Of a stretch of DNA of 64,000 nt, positions 46,201 through 59,300 are shown in pieces (the first letter of the stretch is position 1; every line of letters starts with the position of its first letter). The DNA lies in contig MZZL01000391.1 in the NCBI GenBank assembly GCA_002749535.1, positions 372,455 through 436,454 on the forward strand, written 5' to 3'. The stretch is from Apophysomyces variabilis. Taxonomy: Eukaryota; Mucoromycota; Mucoromycetes; Mucorales; Mucoraceae. The position numbers and the translations under genes were made by a program. Under the pieces are notes generated by a model. That model was given only the letters and a program-made list of their open reading frames with translations. It searched no databases and was not told the origin of the DNA.

Positions 46201-47786
46201 CGATTTATCCGACTATGTTCAATGCCTAATATTACAACTAAGCAAAGAAGGGCGGATGATATTAGTCAACTGAGAATGAGAATAAGCATGTTTATTTTCA
46301 GTAGAGTCAAAAAATACCCTGAATACAACGACATGGCCGATGCATAACCATTTAGCTACATCATATATGTTTATCCATGCATCTTTGGGACCGGCTGACC
46401 AAAGAATAAAGAAGACTAAGAATATCCGAGCACACGTTATGCACTATGCGGCAGACAGAGGGAGAAGAAGAAAATTGACTGGTGATGTGCGAATAATGAA
46501 AAGCTTTTTCTTTCTTTTTGTTCACTGCCGCAACGTCGATCTTGAATAATATGACGCATGTATCAGCTGTAGATAACTCCTTTTCCTTTTAGTCTTGCCT
46601 CATGTGCTTCTCAAGGTTTATGTTTCAAAAAACCATAGGATCGGACGTACAATAAGTTTCTTGGGCGCCGATGGACCTAAACCATGCCAAGACACCAGAA
46701 GAAACAGAAGATCTGATTATTAAGGTTGCACAACTATTTACCCATGTTTGAGTACCTGTCTATTTTGTCCAAAGGCTCTTCTGCCATGTTCAACTAGATA
46801 AGTAAAACCAAGTGTTTTGGGCACAAAGAAGTGCCACACGTGAAACTAAGCCAAGCTGCAAGCATGGCTTCGGAGTTAAGTCCAGAACAGCACATATATA
46901 CACACACACACACACACACACGCACACATGTACACACACATCACTTTCGCACATGCGCGCGCGAACAAAAGCACAAGCATCCAACATGCGAGAATGTATC
47001 TATTTTGTATTAATGCAGCTGTATTATGAAAAAGATGAATATTTTACTTTGGGGGGAAGAGTGAAGAAATGAAAAAACTGGGTTCTTAATGACGTGGAAC
47101 GAAGGCTAACTCTAATACCTTTTTCGATTCCATCAGCCCCCAGACTTGGAATAGTTTTAGGGAGGTTAGTGGGAATCATTTTATCCAGTCAAAACAAAAG
47201 GAAAATGAACGTTTGATACACTCCGCCCTTTCGAGTGATGAAGGATGAACCGAAATGAGGTATTGGTTCGATCTTGAACAGCAACCTTTCCTAAATAGTG
47301 CAGGACACGGGTCGTCGATCACTCATCCTCCACTTCGAATGGCTTTGTTTCAAAGCGGACAAGTAAAAAATTTTTATTCAGAAAACGTGGCAAACCTTGT
47401 GTATTCGTTGCTTTAGTCCGCGGGATGGGAGTGTCAAAAAAGAAAAAAAAAAGACAGTAAGCGAAAAGGACAATGGTAGAAATGAAATAAAAAGAGCAGC
47501 ATTCAAATAGGGAAACACGAGATCATAAGTATATGTTTCAGAAGTTTTCAGACTGCCCATATCACTGATATATATATAATTATAAACCTATCTTTACGTA
47601 TTGTTGTTGGCTCGTGCTTTCCGTTTTTCTTTTGCTTGCTAACTCCGGTTAGAGCATTCCCATGACAGCGCAAACACCAAAAAAAAAAGATATATAAAAG
47701 AACACGCGATGGTTCCCCCAACTTTCGTGTCCTTCTCTTTCTTTCTTTCTTTCCTCTTTTTTCTTACTTCTTCTTCTTCTTCACAC
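43234..47786. other. 4.5-kb stretch without recognisable gene
   Basis: Many open stretches of 60-120 codons exist on both strands. None has closing splice phases, a recognised domain or the codon pattern of neighbours. Short poly(T) runs and a (CA)n tract are present. The last ~400 bases are the promoter of the C2H2 gene (TATATAA-like at ~47690). It could be a TE graveyard or hold ncRNA genes, which I cannot detect. Confidence 0.4.
46901..46920. repeat. (CA)10 microsatellite
   Basis: A pure CA run flanked by TATATA and CGCACACATG in the 43-48 kb gene-poor stretch. Confidence 0.95.
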
Positions 47787-48557
<771 letters not shown>

Positions 48558-49209
48558 AAAAAAACTCGCCTGTCTCCCCTCTAGCCCAGCCTACTCTTTT
48601 TTCCTTTCAAACTTGCCCCAAAACCCTCTTTTTCTCTCTTTCCCCGAATAGTGTATTTTTATTTCGTGTATACATAGTTTTGTTCTATTTTACTGCTTCT
48701 TCTGTATATAAACGTTTTCTTCATTGGAATAAACACTGCCGTAAGATCATAAGACGGTTTAAATCGCATTGTTCGATTTTTCACACTTTTGGCTTATTAA
48801 ATTATTCAATGATTGAAGTAATACGATCAATAAATGACGTTCTATATCATATTAGAACAATGGAATGGGACCCATAACCCATTTCTGTAGATCTCCATTT
48901 CCTCTTTTGGTATTTTTTATAATTCTTTTTGGCGGGTTAAAACAAAGAATAGAAAAGTACGCACAGATCGGATGCAAAAAGGCCCCCCATTGCGGGGAAA
49001 AGCCCGTGTGGGAAAATGGTCGAAGAAAAAGATCGTCCGAAATGTGACTATCTTTGATGCCGGTGTTTTGAAAAAATTGAAGGCAGGCGCAGAGTGCACT
49101 ACTTTTCTTTTTGCGGAAACATTTGCGCTGCTCGAAACCGCTCTTTCGACTTTCTTTTTCTCTTTCTCTCTCTCTTTGTATATATTTCTGTCCCCCTTTT
49201 TCGGATGAT
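48558..49209. other. Spacer and SET-gene promoter
   Basis: 652 bases, A/T-rich with a CTCTCTCT/TTTC tract just before the ATG at 49210, a pattern also seen before several other genes here. No gene was recognised. Confidence 0.4.
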
Positions 49210-50470
49210 ATGATACCTGCTGCTTTTGATTCACATGGATTACCCGTGACTATTGAAACTCATCACGTGAGAGGCCGAGAGTTTATAGCCAAAGAACCTA
49301 TCGATGCCGGACAAACCTTGTTCACTGTAATAAAAGAAAAAAAAAAAGAATTTTCGCCGTATCCTTCTTTTTTTTTCCATTGCCGTACATAATCCATATG
49401 ATCTGATATGATCTTTCTTTTCTCTTTTTCCAGGTATATCCTTATGCTACAGGTAAATCCATGAATTGACCTAAAGTAAAAGGGAAATCCCAACATAATA
49501 AGGGTTCAGCCATATTTGACAGTTACAAAAAGCGTGTATGTGCCTGTTGTCTATGTGTTCACCCGACTCGCTCATTTTCAACCCGGTGCCAAAGTTGTGA
49601 TCAAGTCTATTTTTGCTCCACTTCATGTGCCAATCAGTATCTTCCTTCTCATTCCCTTTGCTGTCACACTCTGCGCAAATTGGCTACGCTCAAAGCCGAT
49701 CGGCATCAGAAAAGCGTCGCTAAATTGGTTATCCTGCTATGGTGGGAAAAACAACGGGAAGATGCAGGTTTACATTGGGATCGTCCAGATCCACAAGGCT
49801 TCACAAGTAATTATGATCATGTACAGGCACTGGAGTCACATTATGACCATTGGCCTTCTTCCGAAAAACAAGATTGGCGACGAATCCAGCAGTTTCTGCA
49901 TGCGCAGTTGCAGGTTGAGCCAGATGAAGTCATGCACTTAGTCTCACGTATCGAATCCAATGGCTTCGGCATCTACCTGGAAAATAAGACATCCGATCCG
50001 ATTGGTAGAGGTATATAGATCACAATACTTCGCAAATCACTTAACTTTTTTGATCTATCCCTTGTTTGCCACCAACAGCCTTGTTTCCATTAGCCTCTTT
50101 ATTCAATCATGATTGCAATAATAATTGCGAGGTGGAACAGTATACGGAGAATTGTGAAGAGGAAGGAAAAGAGATCGAGGTAGATCCAAAAGAAGTGGAG
50201 AAGAAAAGCGGGAAGAAAAAGAACAACAAGAAGATCGACGTCGGTCCGTGTCTCAAAATGGATTATCCTCCGATATTCAGTCGGACACGAGGTGAATTTC
50301 GGTTGATGCAGATCCGGTCACTGCGGCCAATTCAACCAGGTGAACCCTTGACCATCTCTTACATCGATTCATCATTACCTGTGGGTGCTCGACGCCAACG
50401 GTTACTAGAGGATTATTATTTCGAATGCCAATGTGATCGATGTCTCCAGGAGACACCAAGAAAGAAATAA
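49210..50470 (+). CDS. SET and MYND domain protein (SMYD-like, putative lysine methyltransferase)
   Basis: Exons 49210..49326, 49434..49452, 49510..50010, 50079..50470 (342 aa). The SET N-part is at ~18-45 (HHVRGREFIAKEPIDAGQTL). It is interrupted by a MYND-type zinc finger (~50-95): RVCACCLC, RCQSCDQVYFCSTSCANQYL, SHSLCCH. Then come a helical linker, the SET core SLFNHDCNNN (the N-H-x-C cofactor motif), GEPLTISYID, and a post-SET FECQCDRC. SMYD proteins methylate histone or non-histone lysines using S-adenosylmethionine. A Lys/Glu-rich insert (~228-260) sits inside the SET domain. The 19-nt exon 2 is needed to keep frame and the PYAT segment. The substrate is unknown. Confidence 0.86.
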
Positions 50471-52809
50471 CCTATTGAACTGCATTCCAAATGGAACCCT
50501 TTACATAATAAACGATAAAAAGCTATTAGAGAAACTAGAGAATAGTTTACCCTCATGGCTGATCAGTAGTGATCTCTTTGTCCAGCAGATATGATACATT
50601 CTGCACTTGTGCTATTGGAAAGATTAAGCATAAAAGCAAGCTTAGCGATGATAAATGCATATGTCGAATGATATTTCCGCCATTGTGCTTAATATATCTT
50701 ACTTTTCACTTAGTCAAATATAGATTCACGTCTTGGAATGTCTCTCTCTCTATATATATCATTGAATACTTGCTCCACGGATTGGTTTCTTTTTTTTTTC
50801 AGTGATTGCCATCATGTCAGTTATGAAGAAACTTGGAAATGGCAGCCTTGAAGAGCTCTGTCCTTATTTCAAGACCTGTTTTGTTTCCATCTCCACAGCA
50901 ACTTCTTTCTGGTTATCGTTATCTTCCACCTTCTTTAATATTGCTCTATTTTAAATAGATGGCTATCCACAGACGTATTACGACTGAGAAGGATAGGACA
51001 AATTATGTAGTGAAATCAATGTAGAATGGAAGCTTAAAATGGTTAATAGCATTTAGAGAGGGAAAAAGCTTTGCAGTTCCGCTTCTTAAAACTGGGCCAA
51101 CTTGTTGTTTGTTTGCGTGTAACCACCAGTGACTTGAGATCATCTGAGGTGCCTAATGATATCAATTAACAGCAATGGTTTCGCAATCTAGCAGAAGGCA
51201 TATTCAAACGTTGGTGACGGGTACAGTCAGCTAATACGATTTACATGGAGCAGATCCATTGAGCGAAGCAGAAAGAGGTGATACTTCACTGTCCCGGAGC
51301 GTGATGTGCTGAATGCAGCAAATCAGTATGGCCTCTAATCGCTTGTTAGACTCTGGCGAGTAAGCTTTCATGGTACATTAACCATGCAGTAAAGTAGGCT
51401 TTTTCCTCGCCATTTACTCTGCTATGGGTCTCATCTTCCTTGGCTCGTTTCGCTAAAATCCTTCTTATTCTCCAACTTCTCTGTGTTCACTATTCCTATC
51501 TCGGATTAACTTGTTTTCTCTGTAGCATCACACAGATATCTACCTTACTACGCTTATCTTTATGCTCTGCCCTGGGACGCCAGCTCCATCACCGCAAACT
51601 TGGCATATTCATGTTCACCCACAGATAGTATTGCTTCTGATAGGTTGAATGGAGATGATGATTTATTTAATGAATAAAAGCACAGATATGATCGATTCTC
51701 TAAAACTTTAAAGCTAGCATGTGTTTAACTTTTTTATTGATCATGTGTATAAATCTTGTTATTTGATTGTGTCATGCCCTGATAGCAGGTACAAAAAGCG
51801 TCATATGGCCTCATCGTGGAACAGTTGCAAAAAGAACAGTAGGCAAAGACAAATTGTGTCGATATACACACGAACACAAACTACTAGTCTATGTTTAGTA
51901 GTGCCTATGGCGTGCTTCCGTTACAACAGAATGAAAGAATATATATATTTTGTGTTCATATATCCAGTAGTCTGGTCACCTCGGAAATGATGCTTTAAGA
52001 ATTTTGCCCGTTAATCACCGCGAATCAAATAAACTCAAGCAGGAATCTGCTTCCTTTCATGAGGATCATTTCCCGCGAAGCCCTGTGTCTAAGATATTGC
52101 ACATTTGTTTATACAAGTTTTTTATATAATGTGCTTGGTGTCTAAACTACAAGGCTCTGCTCCATCCCGCCTTGCCCATAGGCCTATATATCATCTATGG
52201 TTGCTAGTTTAAGCTATGATCTTATCCCTTCATTGGTGAGTCTCTTCCGCAAAATGTTGTTTTTATAACATAGATTGCAAAATCAAAAACGAAATGAGTC
52301 AAATTGCTTTCTGATATTTGATTACAACTTATGTGCTATCGACTGATATCAGTAAGTTATCACTTTCCTAACATAGACTGTTTGTTCGTCGAAGACCGGT
52401 TCTCTTTAGATTAGAAAGGTAGAGGAATGGATGGTATAAGTAAACCTTATGCTTAGTGACATCCTAAATATGTGGAATATATAGCCAGCTTAAATATGGA
52501 CCACACAAGGGCGAGCTTTGTTTTTACATACCTTGCTACCGGATATCCCAATTCTGCTTCTCCCGGGCGTGCAAGTGAAGCGTGTGGAAATGTTCGTTCC
52601 GGGGAGTATCTGAAAGTCATTCGAGGTAGCCATCCTACAGTAAGCATAACGCGGAACAGGCTGAAACCAACATTCCTAATTTTGATCGGTCATATAAGAG
52701 AACACCATGTTTCACCCGTGTTTTATAACAGAAGAGTGAAATAACCCTTTTCATGCAAAAAACCCTTTTTCTTTTTTCTTCTATCATTTCTTGCCGTTTT
52801 ATTCAAATA
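50471..52809. other. 2.3-kb stretch without recognisable gene
   Basis: A/T-rich, with open stretches up to 90 codons on both strands and no closing exon chains. The last ~60 bases carry a pyrimidine tract before the GABA transaminase start. Confidence 0.4.
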
Positions 52810-54335
52810 ATGTCGAACCTTCTCCAATTTGGAGCACGTCACATAGCTCGGGGCATAGGCCGAAGCTCAGACCTCATCATCCAGAAAGGAAAAGGCGCGT
52901 ACGTCTGGACTGTTGAGGGGAAAAAATACCTAGACCTCTCCACGGGTATTGGAGTCACTAGCACCGGTATAACAAAAAGAAAAAAAAAAGAGAGAGAGAG
53001 ATATCTTTGTTAATCCAAATACTGAAGGTCATTGTCATCCTACCGTGGTGAACGCTGTGCAGGAACAAGCTGCCACGCTAACACATGGCCAGATCAACAT
53101 CTTTTATCATAAACCCATGCTGGACCTGATAGCCAAAATAAGACCAAAGATGCCCTCTACAGCATTGGACACTTTTTTCTTTTGGAACTCTGGAGCAGAA
53201 GCAGTGGAAGCTGCCGTGAAACTGGCGCGTCAGGCAACCAAAAAACAGAACGTGATTGTCTTCCAAGGTTCTTACCATGGACGCACGTTTGGCACCATGG
53301 CCATGACAACGTCAAAGACCATCTATGGAGCAGGCTACGCGCCATTGATGCCGGGTGTCCATGTGGCCCCTTTTCCGTATTATCAACATTGGGCACCGTT
53401 TCGTATGGATCCTGAAAAATTCACACCTCAAGCGTGCGCGGACGAAGCCTTAGAGCAGCTTGAGTTGTTGCTAAAACAACGTTCAGCACCCCAGGACACA
53501 GCTGCCATGGTGATCGAACCTGTTCAGGGAGAAGGCGGTTACGTCGTCCCTCCACAACGTAAAAAAAAAAGAATCATAGAAAACAAAAACTGTTGCTCTA
53601 ATGCACAATGTTTCTTCCCTCATTTTCTAGCGTTTCTTAAGGGGGTACGTGATCTGTGTGATAGGCATGGGATACTCTTCATCTGTGACGAAGTACAGGC
53701 GGGGTTTGGACGCACAGGGAAAATGTTTGCAGTGGAACATTTCGATGTTGAGCCTGATATTTTGGTTATGGCCAAGGGCATTGCATCAGGTTATCCCTTA
53801 TCCTGCATTGTCTCACGCAAGGAGATCATGGATAAACAACAGCCAGGCTCCATGGGGGGCACTTACGCTGGGAATCCCGTGGCTTGTGCCGCGGCAAAGG
53901 CAACGTTAGACGTGTTCGATGAAGAAAATCTACTGATCAACTGTAACGAAAGGTAAGGGGGGAACTTTCAAAAGTGGAAGAGACGCGATTGAACAATGCA
54001 CCCATAAGCCCTCACATGGCTATCCTCTTTCACTAAGGTCACAACAATTTTTCTCGGCCTTGCGTTCCAAAATACCGTTACTCATGCCCAAGGGTGTCCA
54101 GGTCGATATCCGAGGTTTAGGGTTGATGATCGGCATCGAATTTATCGGTGCACCTTCCGGTTTTGCTAGTGCTGTCACTGCAGAAGCTCTGAAACGCGAG
54201 ATGATCGTCCTGACCACATCCATCTATGAGACTTTGCGTTTGATACCGCCACTCAATATCACCAAAGAAGAAACAGATATTGCATTAACAAAGCTAGAGC
54301 AGAGTATCAAGGCGGCAGTACAAAACATAAAGTAA
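52810..54335 (+). CDS. UGA1: 4-aminobutyrate (GABA) aminotransferase, class III
   Basis: Exons 52810..52966, 53028..53558, 53631..53952, 54038..54335 (435 aa). Class-III features: WTVEGKKYLDLSTGIGVTST, FFWNSGAEAVEAAVKLAR, GSYHGRTFGTMAMT (PLP ring contact), PVQGEGGYVVPP, FICDEVQAGFGRTGKMFAVE (Asp to the pyridine N) and the Schiff-base Lys in MAKGIASGYPLS. DIRGLGLMIGIEF and LRLIPPLNITKEE close the fold. It transfers the amino group of GABA to 2-oxoglutarate, giving succinate semialdehyde. Related omega-amino acid or ornithine transaminases share these motifs, so the substrate is probable rather than certain. An in-frame upstream ATG at 52753 would add 19 residues resembling a mitochondrial presequence. 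Confidence 0.88.
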
Positions 54336-54799
54336 TATTATTAGTGCATTAGGAGGTCACCTCCTAATATGCAAATGTCAAACAAAAAAAGAAGTCCACA
54401 TGTCCAGTTCTATTTGCTATACATTGATATAACTAGAATCGATGCGTACATATGCTAGTAGAGGCCAGTGCGCAGACAAAAGAAAAAAGGAGAGGGGTTT
54501 AGCATATTCCCCATGATCTTTGATGTACTATTTGGATTTACCTTTTGTTTGGCGAGAAGTTTCTGTTTTTCTTCAATATATTATCAAATTGTAGATTTGA
54601 CTACTTGATCCTTCATGACGAACTAAAAACCAGAATAGGAGAAGCCATATTGGAAAAGGACTTTATGAAACAAAAAGAGGATATCAACATGCAAGAAAAT
54701 GAATAGGGGAAAAAGGGAACAAGCGTGTCCTTTGCTAGGACATGTGGAGATTATGATACAAATGAAAAAAAAAAACTGTGAAGGGGAGTTTCTTGTCGT
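54336..54799. other. Convergent 3' spacer with hairpin
   Basis: 464 bases between two stop codons that face each other. Contains the 21-nt inverted repeat listed separately; otherwise A-rich with no gene. Confidence 0.5.
54348..54368. repeat. Perfect 10-1-10 inverted repeat
   Basis: ATTAGGAGGT, one C, ACCTCCTAAT, starting 13 bases after the GABA transaminase stop codon. It could fold as a very tight hairpin in the 3' UTR or act as a symmetric protein site. Confidence 0.9.
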
Positions 54800-56371
54800 C
54801 TATATGCGACGTCGCCTCCTCTCGATCCACTCTTTAAGCATTTCGTCTTCCCATTCTTCCTTGGGAATGCCATGAGCCAGGTATCTATCTGCTTGTATAC
54901 GGTCCGGTACTTCATGCCAGCCTAGATGATGCCAGTCCGCCTCCCATGTATTCACACCGGACCTAATATGATTCCATAAGCAAACTGAGCACGTCAACAA
55001 AAAGGTGTAAACAAACGCAACTCGTCATGCAGCCAAATGCCACTCCGCTTCTGTAATTGCAGGGATGGGTATCGTTTCTCTAACTTCACTGCCAGTTGGA
55101 TAGCGAGCTCCACGTCAATATCTTCCGGTACATGTGTTATTAATGAATGCAGAACATCCGGATCCGTTCGAAGGATTTCGGACCGTCGGAGGAGTGTGAT
55201 CTAGGCCCATCAATTTAGTACCAATGTCGCTCATTATTGGCTTTAATCAAGACGTACCGCACTCGCGACATACACTGGCATGAGAGGTGAACTTGCCACA
55301 AAAAGATCGAACAGTCGGCTAATTTTACCAAAATCTTCGATATCATGACTGAACCATGTCAAAATCCAACTTAAGGCGTAGTATGGCATGATGTTGGACC
55401 TTGCTTCTGGCTGAGTGACACATTGCCTCTGTGTTATGTTATCTTACCTTTCGAGGTAATTCGTCAATTCAATATCTTCATATTCGATAATGGAGCTCAT
55501 TAACCGTAGCTGCTTCGATATGGGATCGAACGAGTCTAACATCGCATCCGTAAGATAATGGTTAAGGATGAACAACAGCGATAACAGATGAAGAAAAGTG
55601 AAAAAGCTAGAAGTAAAGCCTATAGACGGCATTCCCGAAAAGGATATCTCAAAAAAAACAGTGCAACATTTTCGGCTGCAGGAATGGCATCCTTTTTTCC
55701 GAGGACTAACAAGAAGCAGGTGCATATGTCATGAAACCCCTGATCGCATCAATGTCAGTCCTAAACATACATACAGGCACAACGCTCACTTGATAGTATT
55801 TCAACCGCGGGTTTCTCCAAAGAATTTCTACAATCATCCGATGGAGTTCCTGTTGCTTATGTGCTTTTAACATGGGTGAAATATCTATATAGACATGCGT
55901 CAGTCTTTCATCTTGAACAATGTCCCATCCAATTCTTCTCTGACCTTGTGGATAATAATAAAGTGATCGCTCTACGTCTTTAGATATCTGACTGGGATCC
56001 GCAAGATCATTTTCTATTGTCTGATACGTTATATCCTGCACAGAAATAAAAGATATTTCTCTGTACTTTTTTTTTCTTACCTATGCCTTTTTCGTCGATA
56101 TAACATCCATAATGGGTACGAAGCAAGATAGGCCTGAAAAAACGAACAGCTATGAGTCGACTGGTCTTTATTGCCATCACGAAATAAAAAGCAAGAATGG
56201 TTTGTTCATGTACCAAACCAATCGTCGTATGCTTCTGTGCATGAAACCTTCCGGTGCTCGTGCTAGTTGTGCTAATGCTTTCAGGTCGTTCCTTGCTATG
56301 GCCCTTAGTATGCAGTCGAGTTGGTGGGCACGACGCATGGAGTTGGCTAATTTCAAAGTGTGAACGGTCAT
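54800..56371 (-). CDS. TBC-domain Rab GTPase-activating protein (TBC1D20/Gyp8 type)
   Basis: Minus-strand exons 56371..56214, 56133..56081, 56013..55790, 55739..55660, 55606..55448, 55399..55258, 55200..55013, 54962..54800 (388 aa). TBC landmarks: IRRLVWPILL (R-x-x-x-W entry), then ISKDVERSLYYYP with the catalytic Arg finger (I-x-x-D-x-x-R), RLKYYQGFHDICTCFLLVLG with the Gln finger (Y-Q-G), and NIMPYYALSWILTWFSHDIE. Short length, Y-Y-Q-G-F-H-D and the Arg finger spacing fit TBC1D20/Gyp8, which act on Rab1/Ypt1 at the ER-Golgi. Vertebrate TBC1D20 has a C-terminal membrane anchor; none is seen here, and the tail is basic (five Arg). Two splice choices are uncertain: the acceptor at 56013, and intron 55607-55659 with a GTTTTT donor. 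Confidence 0.83.
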
Positions 56372-59300
56372 GAGTGCATGAAAAGAGGTAAAGGGGAAAG
56401 AGCGATAGAAGAAGAGAAGAGAGAGAAGGAAAGAAACAAAACAGTACCCACGGACATCTTTACCCCCATTAAGACTTGCATAACTCTGATATTTTTTGGT
56501 ACCGGCGATGTCAACCTTCCAGGAAAGAAAACGACCCACAATTGCACCCTCACGGGCACGCCATAACCATATTAAGCAATCTCACAATTCATTGGGTAAA
56601 TTTTGTCTTCTGGAAACAGATTACACCAATTTCCTGCAAGTCCGCTCAGTAAGTGGGCTGAAGGGATGAAAGGTTCATAACTGACAAAAACGGGATAGAC
56701 CAAAAAAGAAAGCGAACAGCACTTGTTTGTTGAGCAGCAAGAAAGCCTTCTATTTTTGTTGTCTGAACTGTTATAGCATACCGGATAACACCAACCCGAA
56801 CTTAGCTTTGAAATGAACGGAAGATGCTTCCTTGTAGTCATTATCATCCCGCCCTTAAACTCTCCGATACCATGGCACACCGAGTGAGGGCAGTGTACCA
56901 CTACGAAAACTCAGAAGACCCTTTCTCCAATGTTTTGTTGTTAGAAGAAAAAAAAACAACAACAACTCAACTCAATCGCCCCGAACTCTCAGTACCAAAC
57001 ACACTGGTCGATAAGGTTTTTGTTGTTAGGAGAAATGAACTTGTGGTGGGAATACACCAGAACGCTGGGCAGAAAAGGAAGGTGACATCAAACAAAAAGA
57101 TGTTTACCCTCTCTCCCAATAAGAAGTTTAGTGATCCAAAGCTGATACATTCTAGCATGTCATGCTTGCCTACACTTCCCACACTGGCATTTGTCTTATG
57201 ACTGGACTATCGTGCAAGTTCCCTTCATTATTTTTCATTATACGGGTATAGATAAGGTAGGCTACCACAGATATCGAGAAGGGAACTAACAAGACCTGTA
57301 ATGGACATTTGTGAAATCTAGCTCTATTTCTCCACGAGATAGCATTGCAACTTGTAGTTATATCAATTTTCTCATTGGATCTTTAATATATATAATGTAT
57401 ACATATCTGCCAAATCTTTCGGAACGGAGACCTTGCTCCTTTTGCGGTTCACACGATCAGTTACTCGTAGGGTATAGTTTTTTAGATTGTTGCTTTAGGT
57501 CAGTAGTCCGTTTGACACAGATTTTCCGTATGATGGCATTGCCGATAAGCATACTGCTGAAAATGAGAGAAAATGAAAAGTTATACATGGTTAGTGTGGA
57601 TTCCGAGCCACCAATAAACTTTCAAGTGCTTGATATTCAGTCCATAGGCACAAGGAAATTTCAATAGCACATTATGCCTGATAAGCCTGCTTGATGTTCT
57701 TTAACAAAATATGTTCATGCTTAATTGACATAAAGTTAGTCCTAGTCTAATACTCTTTCTGCTTAGAGCATCCTTCGGCAAATGCAGAGGAACTCTTGCA
57801 CACCACTCAGGTGAAAGTACATTGCTGCTCGAAAATGAGCTCTCATTGCATCTTAAATAGCCTTTTGAGTTCATTAGATATGGATGGGACGCAAACGCAT
57901 TGTCCTGGTCTGGAAATGAATCTACAGTATCTCCAAAGCTGCAATGCCATAAGAGTAAGTTAACAAGGCGTCGATCTTGTGTCACCCGACTGTATCACTG
58001 AGCTGCTTTTATATCTTGTTTTTACCATTTCAAGCAGCTCCTCCGACATAGAATTCTTTGTATTACCCCTCAGTATAACAACACTCGCATAGAACGAAAA
58101 CGTATGATCAGCAAAGCTATATGAAACAACTATGTCTCTTACTTTGATGTCTGCTGCGGCGTGACGATGGCAGGAGAATACGCGCAAACAGCTCCTTCTT
58201 TCCTTTTTTTGAAAAGTATAGGCGTGGGACGGATCACGGAGAACTCGGGATGACCTCCGCGTTTACTATGGGATGATGTCGCTGTCTATTCATGGCCGCC
58301 GCGAAAGGAGAAGGTCCATTCAACGTATGCATATCGAAAACGCTGAAAATGAGCTCGCTCTCCTGTGACACCGAACCAAAACAAATACATAACATTGACA
58401 ACCGCAGCCGCTGGTTGCACAACGTAATGTTGCTAGGATAAAATTTTCTGTCGCTTTGCAGAGATGCAAAATCATGGATGGTTTTATTGGTTTGTTTTGT
58501 TTAAGAAAAATAACAAAGGAAGAAAGCTTTCTTTTGTACAAGGTATGTTACCATAAGTGTAATGTTACTTTGCCATTCATTTTTTACTTGCTTAGGATAA
58601 ACAAGAAAGAGAGTTCAGAAATGTCTGACTACGGCAATTCCTGGGTAATTAGAATGCACTTTCTACTATAGCTAAAAGTTATACAGTGACGCGCCGCAGT
58701 TAATTGTTGTGTAGCCACAAACGATGTGCGTCAAATATAGTTCGAGAAGATCTATTTTTTCTTGCCTTCGCCTCCCTATTCGCAGCAGACTGTGCCACTT
58801 GGGTGATACAAAGCATAGTCATCTAGGCTTTGATCCGAGGGACTGAGTGCCTCGACCCGAGAGATACACGCATAGACAGAATCCTGTCCATTAGTTATTG
58901 GTGATTGTACAACTGTGACCTGAGCCCCAAATAATTAGCCTTTTGATTTGCAACATTGCCAAGGAGATTTTGTCTTGGAAGCTCGTCAGCAATCTAGAAA
59001 GAGGTTCTAAAAAGGGGATCCTGTTACTTACACCTGGGATAACAAGGTCCGTTATATTCACCAAAGCTTTTCATGTCGCATTTGTTATACATAAGACAAG
59101 TTACTATTATTTTCAAAAATAGATTGACTATGAATGGATCAGTGCTTGATTTCCCACATTTGTATTCAGTTCTGTTCCTCGATTTGCACTTAGGATTCTA
59201 TTACCGCGCACGTAGAGGCTGTATCACGATTTCAAAAATGGATATTTCAATGGCCGATTCATAATTTACCAATATTTTCACTAGATCGCCCACAAATTGT

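Noticed and set aside
46340..46549. 70-codon plus-strand ORF
   Set aside because: No start context, no neighbours, composition like random A/T-rich DNA.
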